Positions 28,458 through 36,896 of a stretch of 64,000 nucleotides of DNA are shown here, in pieces. Under the pieces are notes generated by a model that saw nothing but the letters and a program-made list of their open reading frames with translations, was not told the origin of the DNA and ran no database searches. The number at the start of each line of letters is the position of its first letter. Within the stretch, counting starts at the first letter, position 1. The translations under genes and the position numbers were made by a program. The DNA is from Acinetobacter sp. NIPH 2699 (GTDB lineage Bacteria > Pseudomonadota > Gammaproteobacteria > Pseudomonadales > Moraxellaceae): assembly GCF_022549355.1 (NCBI RefSeq), contig NZ_JAKZGL010000001.1:124001-188000 (forward strand). The letters are read 5' to 3'.

Positions 28458-29495
28458 GCTTTGTTGCACAAAGATTTAAAAGTTAATATTTACCCGAGTC
28501 ACTCAAATTTAAGGCATAACTTGGGTATGAGGGCGACCTAATTCTGTGAATTTATTCAAGACTGCTACGCGTGCATGAATCTCATTCACCTGACTAGGGA
28601 AACTCCTTGATGTTAATTTATCGCCTAATAATTTGATGCAATGCATCTTGGTTTCCACCAAACTTCGACGATGATAACCAGACCACTTTTTCCAAAGGGA
28701 TCTTCCTAACCGTTTGACTGTTTTCAATAACTCATTCCGCTCTATAGAACTCGCTTGCTGATCTTTCCATGGCTTTGCATTTTTTCTTGGAGGAATCACT
28801 GCATGTGCTTGTCGATCTAAAATGACTTTTCGGCAGTGTTTAGTGTCATAAGCACCATCGGTATAAACAGAGTCAATCTTTTCATCCAATGGAATTTGAG
28901 CAAGTAAATCTCCTAGTACTTGTGAATCACTGACATTGTTTGTAGTGAGCTGTACAGCACGTATTTGCAAGGTTTTAGCATCAATACCAATATGGAGTTT
29001 ACGCCATTGGCGGCGATATTCAGGTCCATGTTTTTTGCGTTTCCATTCACCTTCACCTAGAAATTTTAAGCCAGTAGAATCTACGAGTAGATGTAGCCCA
29101 TTTCTACTTTTTTGATAATCAATCACAATATCAATATATTTTTGTCTTCTACAAAGCGTGGTGTAGTCTGGCGCTATCCAGTCTAATCCGCAAAGTTTAA
29201 TCAGACTTTGAACAAAGCCTGTAACCATCCGTAGAGAGAGCCGAAAGAGAGATTTGATCATTAAACAGCATTGAATAGCTATATCGGAGTAGATTTGATT
29301 TCGACCTTGTTTGCCTCGTGATTGTGCATACCATTGAGTCTTTGGTTCAAACCAAATTGATATATTTCCTCGATTGATCAGTGCTTTATTGTAAGAAGAC
29401 CAATTCGTTGTCCGGTAGATTTTAGCTGCAGGTTTATTCATTTTGAAATTATATTGATGAATAAGCCTCAAATGCTAGGTTTGTGCAACAAAGCC
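28457..29495 (-). mobile_element. IS5-family insertion sequence, complete
   Basis: A 1039-bp element with perfect 16-bp terminal inverted repeats GGCTTTGTTGCACAAA and an intact transposase. Left flank ends CCCGTAAATA and right flank begins TTGCCCAAGA, so no target duplication is visible. Flanking sequences are a Tn3 transposase stub on the left and an unrelated gene tail on the right. This fits deletion or recombination between IS copies after insertion. Confidence 0.88.
28509..29441 (-). CDS. IS5-family transposase
   Basis: From ATG 29441 (an upstream start at 29471 lies near the inverted repeat) this is 310 residues. The DDE residues are visible: LLVDSTGLKF, DGAYDTKHCR and the C-terminal glutamate region around RRSLVETKMH. 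It acts on the flanking inverted repeats. The frame appears intact, so the element could still move. A degraded relative of this gene's 3' end lies at 44979-45051. Confidence 0.9.
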   Translation of the reverse strand: MNKPAAKIYRTTNWSSYNKALINRGNISIWFEPKTQWYAQSRGKQGRNQIYSDIAIQCCLMIKSLFRLSLRMVTGFVQSLIKLCGLDWIAPDYTTLCRRQKYIDIVIDYQKSRNGLHLLVDSTGLKFLGEGEWKRKKHGPEYRRQWRKLHIGIDAKTLQIRAVQLTTNNVSDSQVLGDLLAQIPLDEKIDSVYTDGAYDTKHCRKVILDRQAHAVIPPRKNAKPWKDQQASSIERNELLKTVKRLGRSLWKKWSGYHRRSLVETKMHCIKLLGDKLTSRSFPSQVNEIHARVAVLNKFTELGRPHTQVMP

Positions 29496-29497
29496 TT

Positions 29498-29572
29498 GCC
29501 CAAGACACTTCTCAAGCTGATCTTTATCGGAAGTCAGGTTTTGAAGCATTTTGGCATGCAGTTTCAATGTAG
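29498..29572 (+). pseudogene. C-terminal remnant of an unrecognised gene
   Basis: An open frame directly right of the IS5 element encodes the last 24 residues of a protein (AQDTSQADLYRKSG, then a tail ending FWHAVSM) and stops at TAG 29570-29572. It has no start. It is not visibly the continuation of the Tn3 transposase stub on the other side, but the fragment is too short for certainty. Confidence 0.35.
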
Positions 29573-29717
29573 ATAAAGACTAAAGTAAGAATGTGCAGCA
29601 TTCTTATTATTTAAATTAATTAATGAGTGATTAAACACTCATTTAAATAAATCAAAATAAGCACTTATCTCAAGTTCTTATTTAAAGATATAGGTTGTTC
29701 CACTCAAGGAAAACAAA

Positions 29718-30737
29718 ATGACAATTTCAAAGGTAACAGACTTGCCTTCTCCATTCATATCATCACAGCAGCACAATGGGAAATATAGCAATACACGGCC
29801 GAATATGCACACACATTCTTTCGGAAAAACGCTAGGCTTAATGTGGAAATTCTTATTCAACAAACCCAAAAATACGGTGCCAAACCGAGAAATTCCTGTG
29901 TTAAGTTTATCAAAAGAACAACTCATGAGTGCCCCAGACCGTTCTCTATTTCGTCTTGGGCATTCAACCATTTTATTAAAATTGCGTAATGAATTTTGGT
30001 TAACCGATCCTGTTTTTTCTGAGCGTGCCTCGCCTTTTCAGTGGGTTGGACCAAAGCGTTTTCACCAACCACCGATTAGCATTGCGGACTTACCGCCCAT
30101 TAAAGGCGTGATTTTGTCGCATAACCATTATGACCATCTCGACTACCATGCAGTAATCCAACTCAAAGACAAAGTTGAACACTTTTTAACACCACTCGGT
30201 GTCGGTGACGCACTGATAAAATGGGGCGTGCCAGCAGAAAAGGTTCAGCAACTTGACTGGTGGGAAACAACCCATGTGGATGGTCTTGAGCTGATTGCTA
30301 CCCCTGCCCATCATTTTTCAGGCCGTGGTATGGGTGATAGCAATGCAACGCTTTGGGCATCGTGGGTAATTATTGATAATGATCTACGGGTGTTTTTTAG
30401 TGGCGATACTGGTTATTTCGATGGGTTTAAAGAGATTGGACATCGTTATGGTCCTTTTAATCTTACTATGCTAGAAACTGGGGCCTATGATCCAGAATGG
30501 CCAGATGTTCACATGCAACCTGAGCAAACTTTAAAAGCACATATCGATTTAAAAGGACGTCATTTGTTGCCTGTACATAATGGGACTTTTGACTTGGCGC
30601 TTCATGCTTGGGATGATCCATTTGAACGGATTGTGGCTTTGGCTCATCAAAACGACTTAGCGATTAGTACGCCTCAAATGGGTGAAGTATTGAACTTAAA
30701 CGAGCCAAATGTCGAAAATTATTGGTGGCGTTCATAA
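29718..30737 (+). CDS. MBL-fold metal-dependent hydrolase (UlaG/NAPE-PLD-like)
   Basis: A 339-residue protein with the metallo-beta-lactamase motif S-H-N-H-Y-D-H-L-D near residue 133, later metal ligands in ATPAHHFSGRG and SGDTGYFDG, and a C-terminal PVHNGTF histidine. The layout matches bacterial homologues of N-acyl-phosphatidylethanolamine phospholipase D and UlaG-type lactonases. There is no clear signal peptide. It precedes the Rrf2 gene on the same strand, but a gap of 196 bases with dyads separates them. Confidence 0.82.
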   Translation: MTISKVTDLPSPFISSQQHNGKYSNTRPNMHTHSFGKTLGLMWKFLFNKPKNTVPNREIPVLSLSKEQLMSAPDRSLFRLGHSTILLKLRNEFWLTDPVFSERASPFQWVGPKRFHQPPISIADLPPIKGVILSHNHYDHLDYHAVIQLKDKVEHFLTPLGVGDALIKWGVPAEKVQQLDWWETTHVDGLELIATPAHHFSGRGMGDSNATLWASWVIIDNDLRVFFSGDTGYFDGFKEIGHRYGPFNLTMLETGAYDPEWPDVHMQPEQTLKAHIDLKGRHLLPVHNGTFDLALHAWDDPFERIVALAHQNDLAISTPQMGEVLNLNEPNVENYWWRS

Positions 30738-30841
30738 TTTTTTCGATCATTTTCAAATTATTTACGTCTTTCAATTCTCTTTTAAAGGTATTTATATTCA
30801 GTGATATAGCCCTATTATTTTCATCTATATTTTCTCTTGAT

Positions 30842-30870
30842 AAAACTAGGACTAACTTTGTCTTAGTTTT
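30842..30870. promoter_or_regulatory. Imperfect dyad upstream of rrf2-family gene (distal)
   Basis: AAAACTAGGAC (30842-30852) and GTCTTAGTTTT (30860-30870) form 11-bp arms with one mismatch and a 7-base centre, 64 bases before the Rrf2 start codon. It resembles an operator more than a terminator, since no T tract follows. Confidence 0.45.
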
Positions 30871-30883
30871 ATGATTGACTTAA

Positions 30884-30908
30884 AACACAGACTACATTAG
30901 TCTGTGTT
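30884..30908. promoter_or_regulatory. Perfect dyad upstream of rrf2-family gene (proximal)
   Basis: AACACAGACTA and TAGTCTGTGTT are perfect 11-bp arms around CAT, ending 25 bases before the Rrf2 start codon. This position would let a bound dimer block transcription of the Rrf2 gene. The adjacent regulator is the obvious candidate. Confidence 0.6.
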
Positions 30909-30933
30909 TGTAATTGATCAATTATGAAATTAA

Positions 30934-31482
30934 ATGGCTTATATTACTAGTAGCATCGAGTATGCGATTCACTGTCTTCTTTTTCTTGTGAACAATGATG
31001 ATAAACCTTTAAGTAGTAAGGATCTTGCCGAATTACAAGGAGTTTCTCCGAGTTTTATGGCCAAGATTTTTCCTAAACTTGAAAAGGCAGGTCTTGTTGT
31101 TGCTCAAGAAGGTGTTCGCGGCGGATATTTACTCGCTCGATCTGCTCACGAAATTACTTTTTTAGATATCGTGAATGCAATCGAAGGTGAAAAACCGCTT
31201 TTTGAGTGCCAAGAAGTTCGTGGTAAATGTGCGGTCTTTAACAATGCCCCACCCGATTGGGCAACCAGTGGTGTGTGTGCAGTACATGCAGTTATGTTAC
31301 AGGCTGAAAAAGCCATGCGAGATGCTTTAGGTGCTCACACACTTGGTGATATTGCAGACCGTTTTGGTCGTTATGCACCCGACGTATTTTTTAGTGATGT
31401 AAATGGCTGGATCAATGAACGCATTGAAGGAAGAACAGCAAAAATGCGGAAAAGTAAAATATCACGGGATACGCCCGACTAA
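30934..31482 (+). CDS. Rrf2-family transcriptional regulator
   Basis: A 182-residue protein. The N-terminal winged helix shows SSKDLAELQGVSPSFMAKIFPKL, and a VRGGYLLAR wing follows. Three cysteines, C92, C99 and C115, fall in the region that binds an iron-sulfur cluster in NsrR and IscR, so it may sense redox state, nitric oxide or iron-sulfur status; C-x6-C-x15-C spacing is close but not identical to those. The C-terminal extension beyond residue 150 is longer than in NsrR. It is followed by an NDH-2-like flavoprotein, its probable target. Confidence 0.85.
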   Translation: MAYITSSIEYAIHCLLFLVNNDDKPLSSKDLAELQGVSPSFMAKIFPKLEKAGLVVAQEGVRGGYLLARSAHEITFLDIVNAIEGEKPLFECQEVRGKCAVFNNAPPDWATSGVCAVHAVMLQAEKAMRDALGAHTLGDIADRFGRYAPDVFFSDVNGWINERIEGRTAKMRKSKISRDTPD

Positions 31483-31546
31483 TGAGCTTATAGGGCTTTC
31501 ATCCCTAAGGTAAAACTTCTCTAAACGTTTTAAACGCCTTCTCAGA

Positions 31547-31620
31547 TTTTTCGGACAGTCAGAGAAAGGATTCGCTCACCCAAAATTTTGAGATGAGCAG
31601 GAATTTGTATGTCCGAAAAA
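31547..31620 (+). promoter_or_regulatory. Nested dyad in the leader of the flavoprotein gene
   Basis: TTTTTCGGACA (31547-31557) and TGTCCGAAAAA (31610-31620) are perfect 11-bp arms. Inside them GCTCA (31574-31578) pairs with TGAGC (31594-31598). The structure ends 20 bases before the flavoprotein start codon. It could fold in the mRNA as a two-part hairpin or be an operator. No known riboswitch is recognised. Confidence 0.4.
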
Positions 31621-31640
31621 CCTATCAAAAGGATAATCAA

Positions 31641-32846
31641 ATGAGTAAGCGTATTATTATTGCAGGTTCCGGCTTTGCTGGTTTATGGGCAGCACTTGCC
31701 GCACAACGAGCAATTCACTTGACGTCCCAACAACAAAACATTGAAGTGATGATGGTTTCCCCTAGTCCAAATGTGGATATTCGTCCTCGTCTTTATGAAG
31801 CTGTTCTTGAAAATATGTACCCTGATATTTCAGAGTTATTAAGTGTAGTAGATGTTAAATATGTTGCTGGCTGGGTAAATGAAATTGATACTACTGCCCA
31901 AAATCTTGTGATTACCACAACTCACGGCGATAAACAGACTTTAAGCTATGAGCGTTTTATTCTGGCAACTGGAAGTACTACTTTTATGCCACCTATACTG
32001 GGGCTTACTGAATATGGATTTAGCGTAAGTACATTAGAAGATGCTGAAAAACTAGACCAGCATCTTAAAAGCTTAGCCAATAAACCTGCAAATGCAGCAC
32101 GTAATACAGTCGTGGTTGCAGGCGGTGGACTGACTGGGCTTGAAACAGTGACCGAAATGCCTGAGCGTCTACGTAGCATTTTAGGTGAAACTGATATTCG
32201 TGTGGTTTTAGTCGATTCATCAGCAGAAATTGGTGCAGCATTGGGTGACGAAGCTGCGGCGGTAATTCGCGAAGCACTGAGCGAACTTGGCATTGAAGGT
32301 AAAGCTGGGCTACGTGTTACTGCACTTGATGCTTCTGGGGTAATACTTTCTAACGGCGAAAGAATTGAAGCAGAAACTGTCATTTGGACTGCGGGCATGC
32401 GAGCGAACTCGCTGACCTCTCAAATTGTAGGTGAAAAAGATAATTTAGGTCGTATTTTAGGTGATGCTTATTTACATGCACCAGAGGCAAAACATATTTT
32501 TGTGACGGGTGATACTGTAAAAGTTCCAACCGACAATTTAGGTAATTTTAACGTGATGTCATGTCAGCATGCCATGAGCCTAGGCCGTGTAGCGGGTTAC
32601 AATGCTGCGGCAGAATTGGTTGATTTGCCATTACATGCGTATAGCCAACCAAAGTATGTAACTTGTGTAGACTTAGGCCCATGGGGAGCACTTTACACTG
32701 AAGGATGGGATCGAAAAGTTCAATTTGTGCGTCACGAGGCGAAAAAAATTAAACAAGAAATTAATACGGTATGGATTTATCCGCCAGTTGCAGACCGTGA
32801 AGCTGTTTTTGCTATAGCAAATCCTGATTTTGTAATTGTTCCTTAA
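31641..32846 (+). CDS. NAD(P)/FAD-dependent oxidoreductase, NDH-2-like
   Basis: The ATG at 31641 has an AAGGA site and starts directly at the FAD-binding strand (KRIIIAGSGFAGLWAAL), giving 401 residues; an in-frame start at 31593 adds 16 unlikely residues. The second Rossmann site VVVAGGGLTGLETV binds NAD(P)H, and the conserved GDTVKVP segment is near residue 290. The architecture is that of type II NADH dehydrogenases, which pass electrons from NADH to quinone without pumping protons. The membrane-anchoring C-terminus of NDH-2 is reduced here. Regulation by the upstream Rrf2 protein is likely. Confidence 0.85.
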   Translation: MSKRIIIAGSGFAGLWAALAAQRAIHLTSQQQNIEVMMVSPSPNVDIRPRLYEAVLENMYPDISELLSVVDVKYVAGWVNEIDTTAQNLVITTTHGDKQTLSYERFILATGSTTFMPPILGLTEYGFSVSTLEDAEKLDQHLKSLANKPANAARNTVVVAGGGLTGLETVTEMPERLRSILGETDIRVVLVDSSAEIGAALGDEAAAVIREALSELGIEGKAGLRVTALDASGVILSNGERIEAETVIWTAGMRANSLTSQIVGEKDNLGRILGDAYLHAPEAKHIFVTGDTVKVPTDNLGNFNVMSCQHAMSLGRVAGYNAAAELVDLPLHAYSQPKYVTCVDLGPWGALYTEGWDRKVQFVRHEAKKIKQEINTVWIYPPVADREAVFAIANPDFVIVP

Positions 32847-32885
32847 AATTAGTTTTATTAAAGCAGATCATTTTATTTAACTCCC

Positions 32886-32925
32886 CTAAAAGAAAAACCA
32901 TCACTGGTTTTACTTTTAGGTTTTT
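32886..32925 (+). terminator. Rho-independent terminator after the flavoprotein gene
   Basis: CTAAAAGAAAAACCA and GGTTTTACTTTTAG form a long stem with a small bulge around the loop TCACT, followed by GTTTTTT. It ends the Rrf2-linked unit. Confidence 0.75.
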
Positions 32926-32937
32926 TGAGTCATTAAG

Positions 32938-33024
32938 TTATGACTTTTCTAACTTTTCTATTATCGCTAAAGCCGTTTTTTTAGCAGAAAAGGTGTTTTG
33001 TCCTGTAATTAATGTGTGTTGAGA
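32938..33024 (-). pseudogene. DJ-1/PfpI-family remnant (C-terminal end)
   Basis: Reverse-strand codons read SQHTLITGQNTFSAKK and end IIEKLEKS before a stop at 32938. The L-I-T-G-Q-N-x-x-S-A phrase is the signature C-terminal strand and helix of DJ-1/PfpI-type proteins (chaperone/glyoxalase III-like). An in-frame stop lies just upstream at 33025-33027, so only 28 residues survive. Together with the stretch to 33309, where I see no other gene, it is debris between the terminator and recombinase copy 2. Confidence 0.65.
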
Positions 33025-33371
33025 TCATTATGAATGAATCTAAAAAATATCATAAATCATATCTATTCAATGCTTACTCTAACGACTACAATCTTTTCTG
33101 AATATGGGGAAATCATAATTTTGGTATGTAAAAACACTGATCTTATGAAAATTTTTTCTCTATTCTAAATTAGAAGCTTTAGTTCATGAACTTAATTTAC
33201 TATTTTTGAAAAATGATCAGTTTAAATTATCAAATTTAATAAGTATATTTCTCCTTATAATTATGAACTAGATTTTATATAAACATAAGTTAAATTGAGT
33301 ACATGATACTTTAAGTTCATAGACCACTTTGTTTAACCTACAATCAATCACTTATATAAAATAATATTTCA

Positions 33372-34043
33372 CATTTTGATTTAGGAGAAAATTCTGCACG
33401 TTTTTGTTTAAAAGCGATTAATACTCAATTATTTGATTTTGCTCCTAAGACTTATAGAGAAGCTGTTCTTGCAGGCGAAATGATAAAGCAGAAATATTCT
33501 TTTTCTGATTTTAGACATCATGTTGGTTATAGCCTTGCAATGTCAGGTTCTTCAGCTGAAGAGATTGCTTATATCTTGGGTCATTCTTCTGTTGTGACAG
33601 CTAGACATTATATTTTTTCTACTCCTGAACTTGCTCAAATTAGAGCACAGGCACTTGGTAAAAATTCTCTATACAGACAAATGATCGCCATGCTCCTGAC
33701 TGGAAGGCTGGTTTATAAGCAAGATTGGCATCAGAAAAAAGTCTTGGGCAATATTGGTAGCAAAATTCATTACGATATTGGTGGGTGCTCCTACCAAGAC
33801 AAATGTTTATTTCAACCAGTTCGTAATTGCTATGGTTGCATGTACTTTCATCCTTTTATAGATGCTAACCATAATCATGTTTTAGAAAGCATACAAAATG
33901 AGATCAATGGTCTTATTAAGCTATCAGATGGAATTGGGGTATCTAGAAATCCATTGATTCGAGTGCATGAGTCAACTAAATTCGAAATTGAATCTGTAAT
34001 AGCTCGTTGTACATTACAGAAGGATGATATTCATGAACATTGA
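33372..34043 (+). pseudogene. Second recombinase of cassette copy 2, 5'-truncated
   Basis: The frame resembles copy 1 gene 2 from the FDLGENSARFC segment to the stop. It keeps the RHH box II region, LGHSS and the final tyrosine, as well as the four cysteines. The N-terminal half, including the first catalytic arginine, is missing because of the internal deletion. An ATG at 33480 could start a 187-residue C-terminal piece, probably not functional as a recombinase. It overlaps the next gene by 11 bases as in copy 1. Confidence 0.75.
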
Positions 34044-36289
34044 AAAATATAATGTTTTTATTGATGAGCAAAAAGATTACTTTCATCAGAATTTACAGTC
34101 TAATTTTAAATGGAATTGGAACGATTCATCTTGGTATGGTGGTACAATTGGATCAGGATGGTTGTTGTCTAGAAGTGGTAAAACACATTTCACTTTTGGC
34201 ACGATTAAAAAGTTGAAAGGTATCGAAAACAATATCATTGAACCCATTTTCCAAGAGTTTATTAAATCTGTACTTATTCTTAGTTATCGTAAATCTAACT
34301 CCAAAGCATCACCCCAAAAACTATATGCAGAATTTTTAATCCTGAAGCGTTGGTATAGTGCTCTATATGCTGAAAAAATAGAGAGCATACATCCCTGCCA
34401 TTTATCTACATTAATATTAAATAAGTCTTTTGAAATTTTGTCAGAAAATTCAAGTAAAACGAATCTTCCTGATCATGCTGGTACTTATCTTCGATTACAG
34501 GAGATGTTAAATCATTACGGTTTTACTGAACAACCTTTAGAATTTTCTCAAAAATACCTATATATAAACCGCCAGAATAGAACCTCAAATGCCAAGAAAA
34601 CAAAAGCTTTAATTGATCAATTGGAACTAGATGAAGATGATCTTGATAAAGAAAAGCTGATTTCAATTCGTACATTTATAAATATTGTTTCGCTTATCAG
34701 TTTGTGTGAAACGAATGGTGAAAAGATTGTTCTAAATCTTTTATTGTTGCTTATTGTCACTGGTTTACGATCAACAGAAGCAATCCTTCTAAAAACAGAT
34801 GCATTGATCAAACAACCTATTCTTGATCCAGTAACAAAGGAGCATTTAACTTTAGATGGCAAAAAGCAATACACTTTGGGAATTCAATATCATGGTGCTA
34901 AAGGAGCTGGTTTTAGAATTCACTGGGTTGAGCCATTATCTGCAAATTTAGTTGAGACAATATTTCAGTCGGTATTGGGTCTTACGGAAGAATATAGAGA
35001 GCATCTTTATTATATCCGGTCAAAAAACTGTTCAGATTTTTTGCCAAAAACAATTGATGAAATTGGTGAAGATTATGTGGAAGTAGATGATTTGATTGGA
35101 AGTGTTTTTGGAGTTAAAGATACTTATAGAGGTAGAGCTGGACAGCGTGACGTTGTTATTAAAACTCTTAAAAATATTCCTGTTTTCAAGGAGACCAAAT
35201 CTGGTCAAGGGATTGAAAGATATTATTTGAAACATGATATAAATTTCTTCATTAAAGGGTTAGCTAATTACGGCTCTGAATACCCTATCGATCATGTTTT
35301 TAATTATGAAGGAAAAATGGAAAAAATCGCTTATGAAGATTTGCTTTTTATTCATGAGTTTAGATCTGCAACCTTACAAAGAGCTTTCATCAATAAAACA
35401 AACATCATTCCTCTAAATGGAATGTTAATAAATAGCTTTTTTGGAAATTCCTTAAGTAGATCTGTTTTTGAAAAATATAATTTACTTGAGAATGAAACAG
35501 AATATTCAAAGCTTACAAGTCATATTCCACGACACAATATCAATACTTTTCTCGCTCTCAGTGGTTTAGCTGAACATCTGCAAGCAATGCTAATGGGGCG
35601 TGTAGACATTAAGCAAAATCAATATTATCAACACTTAGCGTTAAAACAACGTAAAGTCACTGCTAGTTTGTTAGAAAAACATGAATTGGCACTTTACGAA
35701 AATGATAAACGAGAACTAAAGCCAGACTATCCAGATGAATTTACAGACATTTGATTCAAAAAATGAAGTGGCAAGCTATGTAAAAAACTCTTTTTTTGAT
35801 GAGTATTTTCAAGATATCGCTGAATCTTTTAATGAGCTGGTTAAAGAGGATCAATCATTAGCCAACTCATTAGTTCAACGCCATGCTTGTTTATACCCCT
35901 TGCCTTTTGGTGGATGCATGCGTGAAGTCGCTGTACACGATTGCCCTAAACGCCTTGCATGCCAATCTGGTGATCAATGTGGAAACTTTGCTTTAACTGG
36001 TCGGAAAGGTGAATTACAAGCCCTACAACATACTTTGAATGAATTGGTAGATGAGTTTGCATATATAGAGCAAATCGTAGTCCATGATTTATCTTATAGA
36101 GAAATGCTCGAGGATTTACGCCAAAAAATACTTTATTTAAGTGACTTAAAGACAAAAGCACTTGATAGGCAAAATAGTTTAACCCCTATTCCAGTTTTTC
36201 CTTATGGAGATGCGATCGCTAAATTACCAACAACCTTAAGTGAACTGTTCGCCATAGAACAGCAAAAAATCGAATCTAAGGAAGTCTGA
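34033..36289 (+). pseudogene. Third recombinase of cassette copy 2, frameshifted
   Basis: A relative of the 772-residue recombinase at 14222. The frame opens at ATG 34033 and keeps R, H-x-x-R and the tyrosine region, then ends early at 35754. The remaining part, with the Cys-rich tail, is in another frame from 35735 to 36289. Around 35710-35740 the sequence is also about 20 codons shorter than copy 1. The catalytic domain may still fold, but the zinc-type tail is separated from it. It is best treated as a broken gene. Confidence 0.75.
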
Positions 36290-36290
36290 T

Positions 36291-36728
36291 ATGTTACGTG
36301 GTAAACAATTAGATGAAGTCATCGAACAAGAATTGCAAATGATGTTAGTTGAAGGTTTTGAAAAATCCCCTATTTCACATAAAGCTCTTCATAGTCGTCT
36401 AACAGCTAAGGGGTATATATCAGGTGGGCTAAGTACTTTGAGTTCGGTTGAAAGGAAGAAACTTATATCTCTGTATGTATCTGAGCAGATTTCTCCATTG
36501 CACTTAAAGACTAAAGAACAGCAACTTTATGTCAATAAAAAGACAAGACAGGCTCTTACGGATACCAATAAAAATTTACGCACACAAATTGATGATTTGG
36601 AGTCACAGCTTCATCAGAATACAGAAACACTTATAGATATTATTGAAGAGGTAAAACTTAAAACCAACTTGAAAGTTGATCACCTCTTAGCTCCCCACCT
36701 TCTCAAAAAATATTTATCACGGGAGTAG
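36291..36728 (+). CDS. Small coiled-coil accessory protein of cassette copy 2
   Basis: A 145-residue protein, nearly identical to that at 16542 except for the last residues (ending YLSRE instead of YLENK). Helical N-terminus and coiled-coil centre are preserved. It starts one base after the frameshifted recombinase frame. The stop overlaps a minus-strand XRE remnant ending at 36717, which suggests the final codons come from the insertion target. With its partner recombinases broken, it could work only in trans with copy 1. Confidence 0.7.
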   Translation: MLRGKQLDEVIEQELQMMLVEGFEKSPISHKALHSRLTAKGYISGGLSTLSSVERKKLISLYVSEQISPLHLKTKEQQLYVNKKTRQALTDTNKNLRTQIDDLESQLHQNTETLIDIIEEVKLKTNLKVDHLLAPHLLKKYLSRE

Positions 36729-36833
36729 TCTTTTAGGGTCAACATTAAGCGTTTGTGAGATTTGGTAGAGTTTTTCAACAGTAATGCTGACTTCTCCCCT
36801 TTCAATTCGCCCCAAATAGCTACGATCAATTTC
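36717..36833 (-). pseudogene. XRE-type regulator remnant (C-terminal half)
   Basis: The minus strand encodes EIDRSYLGRIERGEVS followed by a segment ending LNVDPKRLLP, the second half of a typical XRE helix-turn-helix domain. An in-frame stop lies at 36834-36836, and the upstream codons (36837-36860) read NLGLVA, so a nonsense change or junction broke it. Its stop codon lies inside the final codons of the coiled-coil gene, marking the likely right edge of the cassette. The bases from 36861 to 36896 show no gene. Confidence 0.65.
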
Positions 36834-36896
36834 CTATGCAACTAGTCCTAAATTCAATATTATTTAACCCGATAATATAATATTTACATACGCTAA

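Larger units (their letters stand above)
33310..36719 (+). mobile_element. Four-gene recombinase cassette, decayed copy (copy 2)
   Basis: Same gene order and orientation as 11205-16979. The left noncoding end (TTAAGTTCATAGAC and following) still aligns with copy 1, then the sequence jumps into the last part of gene 2, so gene 1 and most of gene 2 were deleted. Gene 3 has a frameshift near 35740, and gene 4 is intact. Nucleotide identity to copy 1 is about four-fifths by eye over genes 2-3, but above nine-tenths over about 36110-36645. Confidence 0.75.

Noticed and set aside
31946-32398. Long minus-strand frame (150 codons) within the NDH-2-like gene
   Set aside because: Serine/threonine/valine-rich low-complexity translation opposite a real flavoprotein gene; no start signal or family motif.
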